Below are positions 19,487-32,500 of a stretch of DNA of 64,000 bases, piece by piece (within the stretch, counting starts at the first letter, position 1; every line of letters begins with the position of its first letter). The DNA lies in the NCBI GenBank assembly GCA_963377175.1, contig CAUJNA010002902.1, positions 18,501 through 82,500 of the forward strand. Direction: 5' to 3'. The position numbers were made by a program, and so were the translations under genes. This stretch comes from Effrenium voratum. Taxonomy: Eukaryota; Sar; Dinophyceae; Suessiales; Symbiodiniaceae. Under the pieces are notes generated by a model. It was not told the origin of the DNA. It searched no databases and saw only the letters and a list, made by a program, of their open reading frames with translations.

Positions 19487-20215
19487 GCTGGCTCAAATCT
19501 ATATTGGGGGATTTACCATCACACAACCACGAAGGTCTTTGCACGTTTGCCCTAGGGCATAGGGTGTAGGTTGTGCGACATTTTCGTTTAGATTTTGTCC
19601 TCTCCTATGCTTGTTTGTTTAAGGCCCACCACAAATGGGCGAGCCAGTTCTGACATTTGCATGCTCATGCCACTGAGCCTATGCGAAAACTACAACAAAG
19701 TGTATTTCCAATATCTTGTTCAGCAGGCAAGTATAGGCTGCACAGATTGGCTCCCGAAGTATAGACTTATCCAGTGGACAGATGTAGGCCAACAAGTTAC
19801 TGAAAGCCTGATGAATTACAGCCCAAACTTGCCGAAGATGCCAGGAATCCTGCCCAACACTTTTTTCTACCAGTTTGTCGCTTCAAGACCTGGCCAACCT
19901 GCCTTGCGAGCTTTCTGCCTCGGGATGCCCGGCCGGGCATTCCGAGGCGCATCTGGCTTGTAGCAATCCACTGGGCATCGATCCAAAGCCAAGAGGTGTA
20001 TTTCAGCCCGATGCATGGCTTAGAGAGCGGACCACTGCAAGATGCTTGGAAAGCTGCAATTTATCACGCGTTTGGTTCAAGCTGTGCTGTGTCTCACCCA
20101 AAGATCCTTTGTGCTGGGATCGGGTAGAGCAAGGGTCAGAGTTGATGACCACCAGGCAGGGTTTCCAGCTGAAGTCTGCGCTTGCGGGATTGAGCACTAG
20201 CTTGTGCACTTGCAG

Positions 20216-20463
20216 GAGTCGTCGCCGTTAATATTGAAAGTCGAGGAGCTGAGCACTGGTTGGTGTGCGATGCAAGCTACGTTCTTTTCGAGTTGTGGCA
20301 GGAGCTCGGAGACCTGTCTCCCTGGCCATATGGTAAGCCTCGCACAGTTTACTTTGCGCATCGCTTTGAGGGAGATGCGCTTCAGCTGCTCGCTTTGCAG
20401 GCAGCTGATGCACAAGCCCAGGATGCCAATGTCCAACCTTCGAAAGAAGCAGACGAGGTTGGA
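20216..20463 (+). CDS. Possible exon of an unassigned gene
   Basis: An open plus-strand stretch reads VVAVNIESRGAEHWLVCDAS, then YVLFELWQELGDLSPWPYG, and ends in an Ala/Gln/Asp-rich segment. The preceding AG (TTGCAGGAG) could be an acceptor. No family is recognised. It may be an upstream exon of the cold-shock-like gene that follows or a separate gene. Confidence 0.3.
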
Positions 20464-20613
20464 CACATCTGAACACCTGCTGGTGTTTTCGCTTTTGCCA
20501 ACTCTTCATGTTCTTTTTCTTCTTCAGGCACTGCCAAAGCAGGGTGGAATTGCAGGTGTGGCCTTTCGCATCTCTTTGCATGACTCTGATTTTGCAGTCC
20601 GGAGGTGCTGCCA

Positions 20614-23600
20614 TGGACATGGAAAAGCCCGATGCCCTAAAGGCAGATCGGGGCTTGGCTGGACCAGTGCCGCCGACTTCTCAGTTGCTATAGGCGGCAC
20701 GCATCGAGTTGAACCGAGAGCACACATTGGGCCGTTGGGTATGTCTTTTTTGTTGTTTGTGGACCCTCCAAAATGGCGGGTTTCCTTTTGGTTTCCCTTT
20801 AAAGCCACAAATAAGGGGGTAGCCTCAAAAACAGACATCCATGTGCTTTGGGCAATACTTGTGGCACGAGAGTATGGGAAGGTGTCGGACAAGCGTGAAA
20901 CTTGCGGCGATGCAGTAGTATCAAGTAGGAGGGAGACATGCAAAGAGGCATATGTCATCTCAGAAAAGCGAAAACTCCTCAGAATCTTTCGGGGGTGTCC
21001 GAGACACATGTCGAATTTTCGCCACTCATCTAGGCCGGGTGCAATAGCAGACGGTCCGCGCCCTGGTTTCGGGGCAAAAAACACCGCTCCAGCTGCTCCG
21101 CCGCGTTTCTCCTTAGGCGGGCTTCGCCGAGGCTTCGTGGGGCTTCGGGGGGTTGGCGGGTGTGGGGCTGGTGGGCGGAGTCCGAGGTCCTGAAGACGAG
21201 CCGGAGCCTAGGGAGATGAGCCGTCGGCCGGTCATGGGGGTTGCAGGGTACAGATTTTGCAGAACTGACAGAGAGAAATGGGGGTGCCTTTTTTGAGAAC
21301 ACCCGCTTCAAGGGTCCCGCTTTGCTTGTCTTGTGCATCCGGTCGGGTTCTGCTGGTCTCCCCTAGCTCATAAACAGATACACCAAGCTGATCTTGTGGC
21401 TCCTGATAGATATTAGTACCTCTTTCTTTTGACATGAGTGTGGCAGTGGCAAGTCGCCCACAAGCGATGCTTTTGTGCCATATTACATGTGTCAATGAGG
21501 TTTGTGGCAGGTGCAAGCTCAGAATGGAGAGGGGTACATCTCTGTGCTGTTTGCTTTTAATGCATGGATGGCGATTGGTCCTGGTCACTGATTTGCGGCA
21601 GGTTTTTGTCACAAACTGACTCGGCTGAGGCCGCCAGAAGAAGGGCTCAGCTCAACTCTTCAGCCCTGCTGGGCATGTTTTTCCACTACCCCTCCGTGTG
21701 CTCTCAACACCTAGACCTTCCAGGCTGCCGGTGAAGTCAGCGCTGGACTTGAAGCAAGAGAGGTGGGAAATTGCACTCATTGGTCATGTGTCTGCTATTG
21801 GATTTCCTCTCAGGCTCACTGGCACTGTGACCAAGTACCTGCCAGTGAGCGGGTATGGAATGGTGAAGAGCCGCCATGGCAAGCTTGCGAGTCGCTTCGC
21901 GGTCCTGCCAAGCGTCATTTCTCGAGAGAACCCTGTTCGGGCTTGCAGCCACCCATTTTGGAGGTTCCCGACAAAGCCTGCTCAACTTTGTTGCAGCTTT
22001 TTTGCCAGGCCACATGTTTGAAGGCGAGCTCTCGTTTCGAATAGATCGCATCATGCCTGAATTTCAGGCCTGCGACCCAGAGCGGAAGCTGAGATAGGAC
22101 GGATGTGTGGGAACCTGTCAACCCTGAGGCTCATCCTCTGCACGAAAATGAGGGAGTCGAGTGCTGCGCTTACCACGGATGCGATGAAGCTGCCTTGAGC
22201 AAATTGGTTCAGACAGGCAGACGCGTTGCGTGCAAAATGAGGTTTGATGTTCAAGCTGATGAAAACGGCAAAGTGGTTGCCGTGGCGGTGAAGCCCGTCC
22301 TTGGGCGAAAGCAGCGCCCCTACAAGTTATGTTCTTGAAGCACTCATGTTTCCCTGGCAGCTCTTGCCCGGATCTTGGGAGAGAGAGAGAGAGAGAGAGA
22401 GAGCGCGGGATCCGGGGATCCTAGGCCGTACGATGTGTTGGGCCAAAGGCATCGAGGCTACGTCAGACGTTTTGCTGAACGTCTAGGCCTTACGCTGTAA
22501 AGATGTTTCAAGGGTGCAGGGTGTGACACACTGCAACGGCCTGCCAGCTTTCCTTAATTTTTGTTTGCATCTCGCATGAGGCTGGGGGTTCCTCAATGCA
22601 GCTGCCTTTGATGGCGACCTCTTCGTTCATCGGGACAACTTGCTGCTTGAGCATCGCACTTAATGGCTTTTGAGTTTGCCAAGGGAATGTAAGATGACTC
22701 AGAATCAAGGTGGTAAGTAGTAGTTGCGTGGGAGAGCCATGCATAGTGTACAAGCATGTACAACGGCCATGCCGGCAGATGACACAGTTTGTTCAAAAGA
22801 GAGCAAGTGGCTGCTTCTCGGCTTTTATGCGCTGCACACCCGGCAGACAATAAGATGCTCAAACGCCGTTTTACGGCGTTGTTCCAGAACCGGCTCGTTC
22901 AAGCGACGAATGGTGTGCACAGGAGAGATTGAGGCTTCAAAGTCAAGCCAGCCAAATGGACGAAGATCTGCTGTGTTTGTGACTGCGCTTGATGGAACAC
23001 CCGTGCCAAAAGCGTGCAGGTCGCTAGGCCCGTTCAGAATGCTAAGCACTCAGGCCTGGATCAGAAATGGGGGCCGACGGCCAGCCCATTCTTCGAACGG
23101 TGCGCAGTTCAGCGCTTGCCAACTCGATCAGTTTCTGTTGGGATCACACAGAGCGGGAAAGATGAGGGCCAAGTGGTGGAGTTTGACGTCGCCCTCGACG
23201 ATCGCGGGCGTGCAGCAGACTCCTCAGTGACAGTTTGACTTACTTCTCCTTGCAGCCGATGAGGGGTTTAAAGCTTGGGCTGCAGCCTGAAAGAGCCCCT
23301 GATGCCTGCAGGTGGCAAAGCAAATCACCACTCGTGCGCTGCTTCGTCCGGGAGACTGGATAGGGCACAGGCAAGGCCCTTGCTGTTTGCTTCTGCCTGG
23401 TTGCATTGTTCAGGTTGCGAGGGTATATCAGATCCTTCCAGGGAGTGTGGCGCTCGGAGATGTCGGTCCACAGTTGCTGGAGTCGTCTAAGCAAAAAGAA
23501 CAACTCTGGCACCTGAGAGCTGAGGCTTGGGGTTTCATCAACTCAGATCGCTTCGCCGGCGATCTATTCGTGCACCGAGACTCCTTGTTGGTGCGCAACT

Positions 23601-26150
23601 TGCAAAGAAGTCGCCTCTGGTATCCCAGCTACGCGGGCGGAGGCTCAGTGCCAGAATGCCCAGCTGGCCATTGGAACTGCTTGGTCCTTGGAGTGCGCCT
23701 TCAACAATTCTCCTGCATGCGTTTCTTCTTGGTTCTCAGGGGATGAGGAATGACCCCAATAAACCCACCCCCCTATGGTTTTCTTTGCGGGAATCCCAAA
23801 ACGCTTCATTCCCACTCCCTGGGTCATTCTCTATCGCACCAGCAAGCCTTCAGTTCGAGGTGGTTGAGTTTGACATCGAGCGCGATCACCACCGGAAGGG
23901 CGCGAAGAACCGGCTAGTCGCAAGGACTTCTCTTTGTTTTTGCCCGGTTGGATCCAAAAGTGAAAAAGCTTGCAGGAATGTCGCGGTCCTGGGGCCTGGT
24001 GAGGCGCGCCGCGTGTTGGGCCTTGTGGCCGATCGCGAAAGTCGTCGCGCACCCCAGGCTCCCCCGCTGGCTTCAGTGTCCACGCCTTGGACGCGTTCAA
24101 ATCGGTTGCGGTTCGGATGGCAACCGCTGCGCAGGCCGCCACCGGTGACACAGGCGAGAACGGGCTTCCTGCTGGTTTTTTTAGTCCATGTCGCATGTTT
24201 TGTTCCAGATGCCGCTGGATCCGGCGGCTGCGCCTTATGGAGTTCCACCTCCGGCAAGGAGCTGAGAAGAGAAGGCACAGAAGGCACACAAGACATGCGG
24301 CATCCCAAAGTGATAGAAGCCATGCGTGAGGCATGCCGAGTGCATGTGATGTGAGATGTGGTAACTTGAGATCCGCTCAAGTGCTGGACCTCTCGTGCTA
24401 AAGGCCCAGCAGCCTGCTCCGATGTACTATCAGGCATCGGAGTCGCCTAGTGCTCACATAGTTGCGAGCATTCACCGCATAGCCAGCCTCAAAGTGGGTC
24501 CTGTTGGATGTAACTCCATCACTATCAGTGACAAACACATACACACACACACACACACAATTGGGTGTGTCGTTTTTCAGGGGACCGTTTTCCATTTGGT
24601 TTGCCTTCAAGCAGCCACAACAGGGGGAACGACACACCCCATTAGCTGTTTGGGTCTATGCAGCTTGAGTTTGCTGAGCTGATTGCTTAGAGGCACCTCC
24701 GCCAGTTCCTGTACCTGATCCAAATGCAATGTACGGCCAATGCCCTAAAGAGAGCTCAGAGCAAGGGAGGCAGGTGAAGGCTTAATTGCCATTGGGTTGC
24801 AGCTTTAGACTTGAACTTTTCGGTTGAACGTGTATCCATTGGACCCGCAAAAACATAAACAGATTGCAGAAAGTCAGCAGCAAGCAGTGAAGACTTGAGG
24901 CTACCCGCCCTATCCTTACCCTCCTCAGCCTTTGCAACAGCCGTATCCCTATCCGTCAGTGACTTAGCATAGAAAAGCATGACTCACATTTGTCCCCATT
25001 CTCCATTCCAGGGCGCCGCCCTACCAGCCTGTCCCCTATGCCCAGCCCTACGCTCCTTATGGAGTGCCCGGAGTGCCATATGGACCGACCTGCGACATGT
25101 GGGGGTGTCCCTTCTTGAGGTTGCCGTGTTTTGTTTGTTTGTTTGTTTGTTTGTTTGAGGGACACCAAAGGAAAGCCGCGATTTTCTGGGCCCCCCTTAA
25201 AAAAGGAGCCACCCATGTGCAAGTTTTTCCCATAAAGCTGAACGGAGGACAGCCGCACGCGCAAGTGCCCTACCAGCCTCCCCTTGTGCCACTGACTCAG
25301 AAGCTGACAAGAAATTGGCACTTGGGGTTGTTTTTTTCTTCTTTTGGGGGGCCTCCAACAAATGCTTGACATTCCTTGACTTGTGAGGGGACAGCCTCCC
25401 TATGCACCGTATGGGCCGCTGGCCAAGTGGCTGCTTCCGACGCCCAACCGAATTGACCCACAGCCCAGGGTCCAGCCGCCGGCCCCCTACGGGCCAGTGC
25501 CGCAGGCGAATGGAGCCAAAGCGTCGTGTAGCTCATGTCTTTCTGGTGCGAGAGATGCAGGGAATCAGAAATGGAATGGCCCCTATAAACCATGCCAGTG
25601 GCTTCCTTTAAGGGGACCAAAGCCTGGGTTCATTCCCTACCTATCGCGCCAGCAAGTTGGTCCTTGTGTGTTCGCCTTGGTTGCTTGAAAGGGAAACCGC
25701 CAGAACAACGGCCATGTGGCCGTGGGTCAAAATCCAAATCGTACCCCGAGTGAACATCCCAATTCCCACTAACATAGACTAAAATGGGTGGTGCACCTAT
25801 CCCAAAATGGTACCATTGGTTTTGAACCATGGCCATGTTGGAGATGCACGTCCGTTACAGGCTGTTCCTGGCGCACCTCAGCCCATGGCCGTCTGCACAG
25901 ATTCCGTTTTGGTGGCGAGCAACGCTCGACATTTCAAAAGAAGCCAAAAGGAACCAACCGGTTGAGGGCGCAATGTTTCGAAGTTGAACTTTTTGCCCAT
26001 GGTTTGTCTGGGATGCAGCGGTGGGATGTCTCCGAGCCATCAATCCGTCGTCCTTGTTTGGACATGTTGCGATCTGAGGCCTACATGCCACCAGCAGCTG
26101 AGGCGATCATGTTTCTGATCTCGCTGGTGCTGTTGCAATGTTATCACCCA
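20614..26150 (+). CDS. Multi-exon gene: cold-shock-domain-like repeats with Pro/Tyr/Gly-rich tail
   Basis: The plus strand holds several exon-like islands. A possible start is MDMEKPDALKADRGLAGP (20614). LTGTVTKYLPVSGYGMVK (about 21810-21865) resembles the first strands and GYGF motif of a cold-shock domain. Three segments look like the closing strands of such domains: VACKMRFDVQADENGKVVAV (about 22225-22290), GQVVEFDVALDDRGRAAD (23165-23220) and FEVVEFDIERDHHRKGAKN (23855-23910). From 24200 to 26100 come small islands rich in P, Y, G, A and Q (APYGVPPPA, YPPYPYPPQPLQQPYPYP, APYGVPGVPYGPT, GQPPYAPYGPLAK). Cold-shock domains bind single-stranded nucleic acid; such tails are common in RNA-binding proteins. 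Exon borders were not all resolved, and two genes are possible. Confidence 0.45.
22380..22402. repeat. (GA)n microsatellite
   Basis: Twelve GA dinucleotides inside an intron of the cold-shock-like gene. Confidence 0.9.
23738..23848. repeat. Introner-like repeat, family A, copy 1
   Basis: Carries GAGGAATGACCCC, CATTCCCACTCCC and a tail TATCGCACCAGCAAGC followed by CTTCAG, the likely acceptor of the FEVVEFD exon. Relatives lie at 25556-25660 and 33622-33738. Confidence 0.6.
25556..25660. repeat. Introner-like repeat, family A, copy 2
   Basis: Has GCAGGGAATCAGAAATGGAA, then TTCATTCCCTACCTATCGCG and CCAGCAAG. The same order of short motifs as the other two copies, lying between Pro/Tyr-rich exon islands. 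Confidence 0.55.
25720..25835. repeat. MITE/introner-like repeat, family B, copy 1
   Basis: Ends are inverted: CGTGGGTCAAAATCC on the left and GGTTTTGAACCATGGCCATG on the right. Inside lie AGTGAACATCCCAATTCCC and TAAAATGGGTGGTGCACC. Copies at 30605-30760 (reversed) and 35225-35355. Confidence 0.7.
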
Positions 26151-26971
26151 GAAGACCGCAATGCTACACAGAGCTCGTCAGGCAGCAACGCAAGCGGCCG
26201 CATCTGCTGGAACAGCGCCTCGGGCAATGCTTTTTGAGAGTGAAGTGGGCATTCTGGTAGCCCGGTATTAGCCCCGCGAGGCAGAAGGAGCATCCCCTGC
26301 TGCGAATGGTGCTCCGCCGGCTTACACCTCATTCTCTCATCCAATGAGCTCATTCATCAAATCTGCTCTGGATGCATTGACCAGGCCCAGGAGAACCAAT
26401 CTCAGGGGTTGTTGGCAGCTTGGTGTGCTTGCAGTGGTACGACATCAAAGTTTGAGGACCAAACGCTCAATGTAACACAAATGAATTTAGCAGAGCCGGA
26501 GCTTGCTCAGGTTGCACATCACCATCCACGACTGGGAGCCGGACCAGCATGAGACTCTGCTTTGTGTAGCGAGAACAATTCAAGGGGAGCCTTGCTGTGT
26601 TCGGGGGCAGCCTGCAAGCAAGCCACTTTCAAACAGCTGGACATGGCCATGAGCTGAGCTTAGGCCGGGGCAGCTGTTCGTGACCAAGGCGTGCACATGT
26701 CAAGCACAGAGAGTTGAGCTGGAGTTTCTAACAGCCCGTCATTGCGTAGCTCTTGCTACGCGAGAGACTTGTTTGTGCAGGGAACGCTGGTGAACATCTC
26801 CTACCGAGCCGCACATGGCTGGGTTTACGCAGGACAGTGAGAAACACGAAAGAGGAGCAACTGGAAGAGCAGACAGAAAAGAGCAGATAAGAACAGAGAA
26901 AAGGAGAGGAAGGAAAGCAAGAAAGCCATACGTGGAGAGTACGCAACACGGAAAACGAACAAATAAAGTAA

Positions 26972-26974
<3 letters not shown>

Positions 26975-27011
<37 letters not shown>

Positions 27012-27043
27012 TGAGAGAGAGAGAGAAAGTGAGAGAGAGAGAG

Positions 27044-27079
<36 letters not shown>

Positions 27080-27395
27080 TGAGAGAGAGAGAGAGAGAGC
27101 AAGAGAGAGAGAGAGAGAGAGCAAGAGAGAGAGAGAGAGAGAAGTATAGAAAGATAGAAAGAGAGAAAGAGAGAAAGAGAGAAAGAGAGAAAGAGAGAAA
27201 GAGAGAAAGAGAGAAAGAGAGAAAGAGAGGAAGAGAGAAAGAGAGAAAGAGAGAAAGAGAGGAGGAGAAAAAGAGAGACATCATCAACATGTTGATACAT
27301 TCATCAGCATGCAGGTAGGTAGGCAGGTAGGCAGGCAGGCAGGCAGGCAGGTAGGCAGGCAGGCAGGTAGGTAGGTAGGTAGGTAGGTAGGTAGG
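26975..27395. repeat. (GA)n-type and (GGCA/GGTA)n microsatellites
   Basis: 26975-27275 is a long imperfect GAGA/GAAAGAGA array; 27312-27395 is an AGGC/AGGT tetranucleotide array. Long Glu/Arg- or Leu/Ser-rich frames here are artefacts. Confidence 0.97.
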
Positions 27396-27594
27396 TGTGA
27401 AAAACCACGACACAACAAGAGACAAGCTAAGAGACAAGGGTAGAAAAGTCAGGCAGATGAGGTCCAGGGCTGGAGAAGGAGAAGGTAAGGGGGCGGGGCT
27501 GGGACCAGAACGGTTGGAGGGAGGAGAGGGACTGGAAGAGAAAGGCGAGGCGGAGAGGGCAGAAGTTGAAGGTGGGAGTGGCACTTGCTAGCCT

Positions 27595-28310
27595 TCCATG
27601 TGTCCGACAGGAACCGTGCAGCCTGACAAGGAAATGGGAGAACCAGCCTCTGAGGGTTGGATACCCCAGGCACGGCAACCACCTCTGTGGTCTCGCTTGA
27701 TTCGTCGAGCGACAGGCCGTTGTCAAGCGGGTCAGCTTGTGCCGCGTGGCGGTGGATTGGCCTGCGGAGGGGCAGGCTCTGATTTTCATGCCCATGCATT
27801 GGCGGTTACGTTCACAGTTGCAAGCTTTCGGAATAGGCAACCCTCGGCGTGACCAAGGGTGAGATCATAGCAGTCTCGAAAGAGGCGCTGGGTCCCGAGC
27901 TTTGATTTGTGGCATTTTTCGTACGCGCAGGCGGAACGAGGCTGGGTCTACGGAGAGTCCTGGCCTCAGTTGGTTGCCCGACTTGCTCTTAACAACTTTC
28001 AAATTAAGACACTTTCCTGATGCCTTTCACCCAGGCGGCTCGGCCCACGCCAGCCAGACAAGCTCTCGGATGGCTGGTTGCCCAAGAAGGCGGCAGAGAG
28101 ATTCAGTGGATCCGATATTGCGAAGGGCGATCGGCAAGTCCTCCTTTCGCCAGGTTTTGGACTACCTCCAGACGTGAGAGGCACTTGAAGCAAGCGGTCG
28201 GCGAAGATGTCTCCAAGCTCACTGTAGATAGGTCAGGCAAGGCCATTTTGAGCTTTCGTGCTTACCGTCATTGCCTGGGAGCCCAGAGAGGGCTTGCAAT
28301 TAGATAAAAG
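27595..28310 (+). CDS. Possible exons of an unassigned gene
   Basis: Coding-like pieces on the plus strand: GTVQPDKEMGEPASEGW (from about 27608, after a CGACAG acceptor-like site), HALAVTFTVASF (about 27795) and GEDVSKLTVDRSGKAILSF (28200-28255). They could be another cold-shock-like fold (a GTV start and a late xVxFxV strand), but the match is weak and no complete model was built. Confidence 0.25.
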
Positions 28311-29520
28311 TTATTTCGTGCCTGGCAGACATCCGCATCCGTGACTAGCAACCACTGATGCCTTGGTTTGCAGAACTGCCGGGCACATGCTTACCCTTCG
28401 TAGCACATCTCACAGACTTGGAACTCTTGCAAGTTGTCACCTGCACTCGTGGCACATGCGTGCCCTGTGCGAAGCTGTACGCTGATTTGCTGATTTGGCC
28501 AAGCTGGGCTACTCCTTCGCGTTGACTTTGCTAGGCGCCAAGCAGGTTGGGGCTGCGGCTGTTTGACCATTTCTTATGTAGTTTCCTCGATCGCTGATGC
28601 CCCTTTTGAGGGGTTATATAAAGACAAGGCTGACAAGGCTCAGCACTTTTCCCGTCGTGCATCCTTGCAGCTGTGCTTTTGAAACGCATTGCTCGTTGCT
28701 TTAACGCAGCTGTGCTAACTAACGACTTGCCAGCAAGGGGTGGGCAGTGCGGTTCGGTACGGTGAATCTCCCATGGCTGAACCGCACAGGGAGCCTCCAG
28801 CCGATGGGATTGCCTTTCCGGGCACAGGTATGACTTTTAGTGGACTATGGATTCTGTCCACAGATAGGCAACCAGGATGTTTGTGATGTGCGGGAGAAGC
28901 ATTCAGCGCCAGCTGCTTGCACATTTGCTGGCGTTTGACATCGCATTTCCGGTCCTGCCGATTTTGCATGTGTTTGAGATGTAGACACAGATTGCCGCTG
29001 CGTCTCGGCTTGAGGATTACACAACCCAAAGCTGTGTTATGCTCATAGTTGCAAGGGTGGCAAATTGACAGACCAGCACCCGGTGCACGACACTGGATTG
29101 ATCGCCAAAAAACCACCGCCTTGCGGCGTGCTGAGTTTGGTGTGGGGCCCCAGCTTGGGCTGTGGTAAGGCTGTGGCAGTTCTGCTACACAGATTCGGCT
29201 AAATTTGGCTACACAGTTGAATTGGATATGAATCCCCACCTAAATCAAACCCGTCTTGGCCTGTTGGTTAGGGAGGAGATGCCACTTGGAAACTCACAGT
29301 CCCTGTGAGCGCCTGCAACATATTTTTTCTTGGTGGCCCCAACTGTGAGTCTGTCAAAGGAACCAATTCAGCTCATACATTCAATTTGAAGCAAAACTGC
29401 CAGATTTATTTGAATACCGCGAGCATTGTTGGTTGATGTGGGTCCCACGAAAGACTCATCCAGTGCGATCTGCGTTTTGTGCATTCCACGTCCATTTCCT
29501 TGTGGCTTGAGGCGAAATCG
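28311..29520. other. Intergenic stretch upstream of ABCE1
   Basis: No supported gene. Just before the ABCE1 start, TTCCTTGTGGCTTGAG ends at 29510 and is followed by GCGAAATCG and the ATG. That AG is the natural place for trans-splicing of the dinoflagellate spliced leader, if the message is trans-spliced. This is inferred from position only. Confidence 0.35.
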
Positions 29521-32500
29521 ATGGGGAAGAAGGCAGCTGGATCAGCAGAGGACGATGAGAGGAAGTTGCGAATTGCAATTGTCAACACTGACCGATGCAA
29601 ACCCAAGAAGTGTGGCGCTCAAGCCTTGTGAGCCTCTCATTGCCATTCCAGATGTGGAGCTGAGCGGCTTTTGTTTCACGAAATTGCCTGGTCTATGAGG
29701 TGCAAGCAAGAATGCAAGAAGTACTGCCCAGTCGTTCGGACTGGAAAGCTTTGCGTTGAGGCAGCTGCTTGACTTGTTTGGCTCACATGGGTAAGAAGAC
29801 CCTGGCAGGTGAGCAAAGACTCTAAGATCAGCTGGATCTCAGAGTCGCTCTGTATCGGCAGGAATCCCAGCTGCGACATCCAAAGAACGCCAAGCGACTG
29901 AGTGCGGAAACGCTGGGAAGGTTGCGGTATTTGCGTGAAGAAGTGCCCCTTTGAGGCTTGGAGTTGCATGTGGATGTTTCTAACAGCAGTCCCCCCAAAC
30001 CGTTGGCTTCCTTTGGGTTTCCCTCGAACTACCAACCAGGGGTGGGCTGGTTGCAGACATAAGGACGCATTTGCTTGTGTAGACTTGGAGTGTCAGCAGC
30101 CTGCAGAGAGCCGGTTCTCAGTGGGCACACCGGCAGGCAATTACAATCATCAATTTGCCGAAGGCCAGCATCAGCCCATGTCAGCTTTAGTCTTCTGAGT
30201 TGGAACTTTGCATCACAGAAAGTCTTGGCATGTGCTTTGCAGGCATATTCCACATTCCTTGCCGTAAGAATGGTGAAGGTCCACGAACGATAGCCGAAGT
30301 TTCCGCACATTTCAAGGGGGGTGGAGTAACTTCAAAAGGTCAAACGTTTCCGCACATCTCAAGGGGGGGGAGTAACTTCAAAAGGTCAACACCTCGTGTG
30401 ATTTCCTTTGAATGGTCCAACAAGCTTCCAGGACCTGTCCAGCCACACCACGCATCGCTACGGTCAGACTCGCAGCTTTGAGCGAATTGGACGGCGCTTG
30501 TCAGGGTCGCGTCTTAGGTGCGAACACCTTCAAGCTGCACCGCTTGCCAACGCCACGCCCAGGAGGGGAAGGGCTGGACCGGCGGTTTCTTTCCCGGGCT
30601 CCAAAGTCTATGCGGCCGTGGGTCAAAACCAATGGTACCATTTTGGGGTTTTCGGTGCACCACCCGTTTTAGTCTATTAGTTTTTTTTAGTGGGGGTTGG
30701 GATGTTCACTGGGGGTTCGGGATTTTGACCCATGGCCAATTCTGACCCATGGCCATGTGTCACGATAGGACCGGTTTCTTTCGGGTTACTCGAGAAAACT
30801 ACCCAGAATCATGGCGCAGTCTCTTGGGCAGGACAAGTGCTAGGTCTTGTGGGCACCAACGGCATCGGCAAGTCCACAGCATTGATGGTACTGGACTCAG
30901 ACTCAAGGAGGTGAGCTCGCTCAGGCAGTTCGATAGCTTGCATTCCGTAGGCCGAGGCTATTTGGGCGTGTCTTTTTTTGAGTCGGGGCTATTTGGAACG
31001 CCGCCATTTTGGGGGGTCAACTAAAGACACCCATTTGTATTGATGTCGCAGGGCTCAAGCCAATAGCGCATTGTGAAGGCCTGACATGGACTCTGCAGAT
31101 GTGCTGCAGTGCCCAGTGTGGGTTTCTTTCGAAGATGACTCAGGACAAGTGTGTTTTTTTTTGGCCACCTTTGCTGGATCAAAGCCGTCAATGTTGTAAG
31201 GGTTCCGGAAGCTGTACATTTGCCATCTCGAAGCTGAAAGCTGTGCAGGCCAACCCTTCTTCTTGAACATCCACTCTGGAGAGTTCAAATCTGCTGATCC
31301 AGATCCAGATGGCGAGCTCAAGGTCAGTCTGGAGAAGAACGATGAAGGTGCGATTGTTTTTGTTGCGGGTACCCGTTTTGGGGTTGGTTTGCAGGGAAAT
31401 CAAGAGGAGAACCACCATTTTGGTGGATTCCTCTGTATTTTGACACATACCCAATTCGACCGCAACCTTGGCGGAGCTTTCGTGATCGCATCGTGTGCAG
31501 GCGAAATTCAAAATCCAGCTCCAGCTGCGGCGCCGAATTCTTGCTGTTCCTGCAAAGTCGAGTTCCCGGCAGAGAACACGCCGAGCAAACCGTTTGCAAA
31601 TGACATCGCCAGGTTCAAGGTTTGGATGAAAACTCCGGCCAGAATCCAAGTGCCATACAATCCTGAGGTGCCGCAATATGTAGAAGGCCACGAGGATTTC
31701 AACGTTTGGTTCGGCAAGTACCTCTCGGATCGTAGGAATCCTCGAGACAAGGACAGAAACCAGGCAGGAACCACCTGCGATCCTGACAAGGATTCGGGCT
31801 GGACACAGGCGGATCAACCTGCCTCTGGTAGCCCAGGGTTCTGCTTGTTCTTTGCTCGTGGCAGCTGTGGCTTTGGCCACAAGTGCCGATATTTCCATCA
31901 TGTGCCCACAGTTCTGGACATGGCATCCGGAGACGAGGCGCATGACATCTTTGGAAGGGAGCGCTACTCGCAGCACCGGGACGACATGGGTGGTGTTGGA
32001 AGCTTCAACGACTCCTGTTGCACGCTTTTCGTAGGCGATTTGATCTTTGATCGTACAGCCTCGGATGCCGTTGAAAGCGTGCAGCGGGAGATGGAAGACA
32101 AGTTCCGGCTGTGGGGTGAGGTTGAAGATGTCAGACTTGTGCCCTCCAAAGCCATCGGTTTTGTGAGATACACCTGGCGCTGCAATGCCGAGTTTGCCAA
32201 GGAGGCCATGAACGGTCAGAAGCTGGGCCTCTCCAAATGCATTCTGGTGAACTGGGCACGAGACGACCCTCGACCAGATGCCAAGAAGCGCAAGATCAAC
32301 GAAACTCGGCAGCAGGTTGAGGCGGCTTTGCAGAACAAGGCGGCGGGCCTTGGCTGGACAAAGCCGGAGATTGCTGCCATCAACACGAAGGCCAAGCCCG
32401 AGAAAGTCGGAGCAACAGGTCCATATCCTGACACTGATGCTCAATTCAAAATTCGTCAGAGTCAGCTAGCCTTTGAGGGTGTTGTGCAGCAATGCGCCCA

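Larger units (their letters stand above)
29521..30887 (+). other. ABCE1: ABCE1 exons 1-8 (Fe-S domain and first Walker A)
   Basis: Exons: 29521-29609, 29700-29760, 29809-29857, 29921-29955, 30137-30163, 30432-30462, 30518-30562 and 30832-30887. Donors in order are GT, GC, GC, GC, GC, GT, GA, GT. The exons encode [16 protein letters not shown], then [65 protein letters not shown] and [17 protein letters not shown]. Human ABCE1 has the same order with no gap. Introns are as short as 48 bp. Introns 4 and 7 contain dispersed repeats. Confidence 0.88.

Noticed and set aside
19155..19569. Ala/Leu/Cys- and Lys/Gln/Ala/Ser-repeat frames
   Set aside because: Translation of the (GCTT)n microsatellite.
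26728..27584. Frames of 167-281 residues rich in Leu/Ser or Glu/Arg
   Set aside because: Products of the (GA)n and AGGC/AGGT microsatellites.
31188..32444. Minus-strand 418-residue frame opposite the CWC2 gene
   Set aside because: Shadow of the CWC2 coding strand, which has clear zinc-finger and RRM motifs; the minus frame has none.
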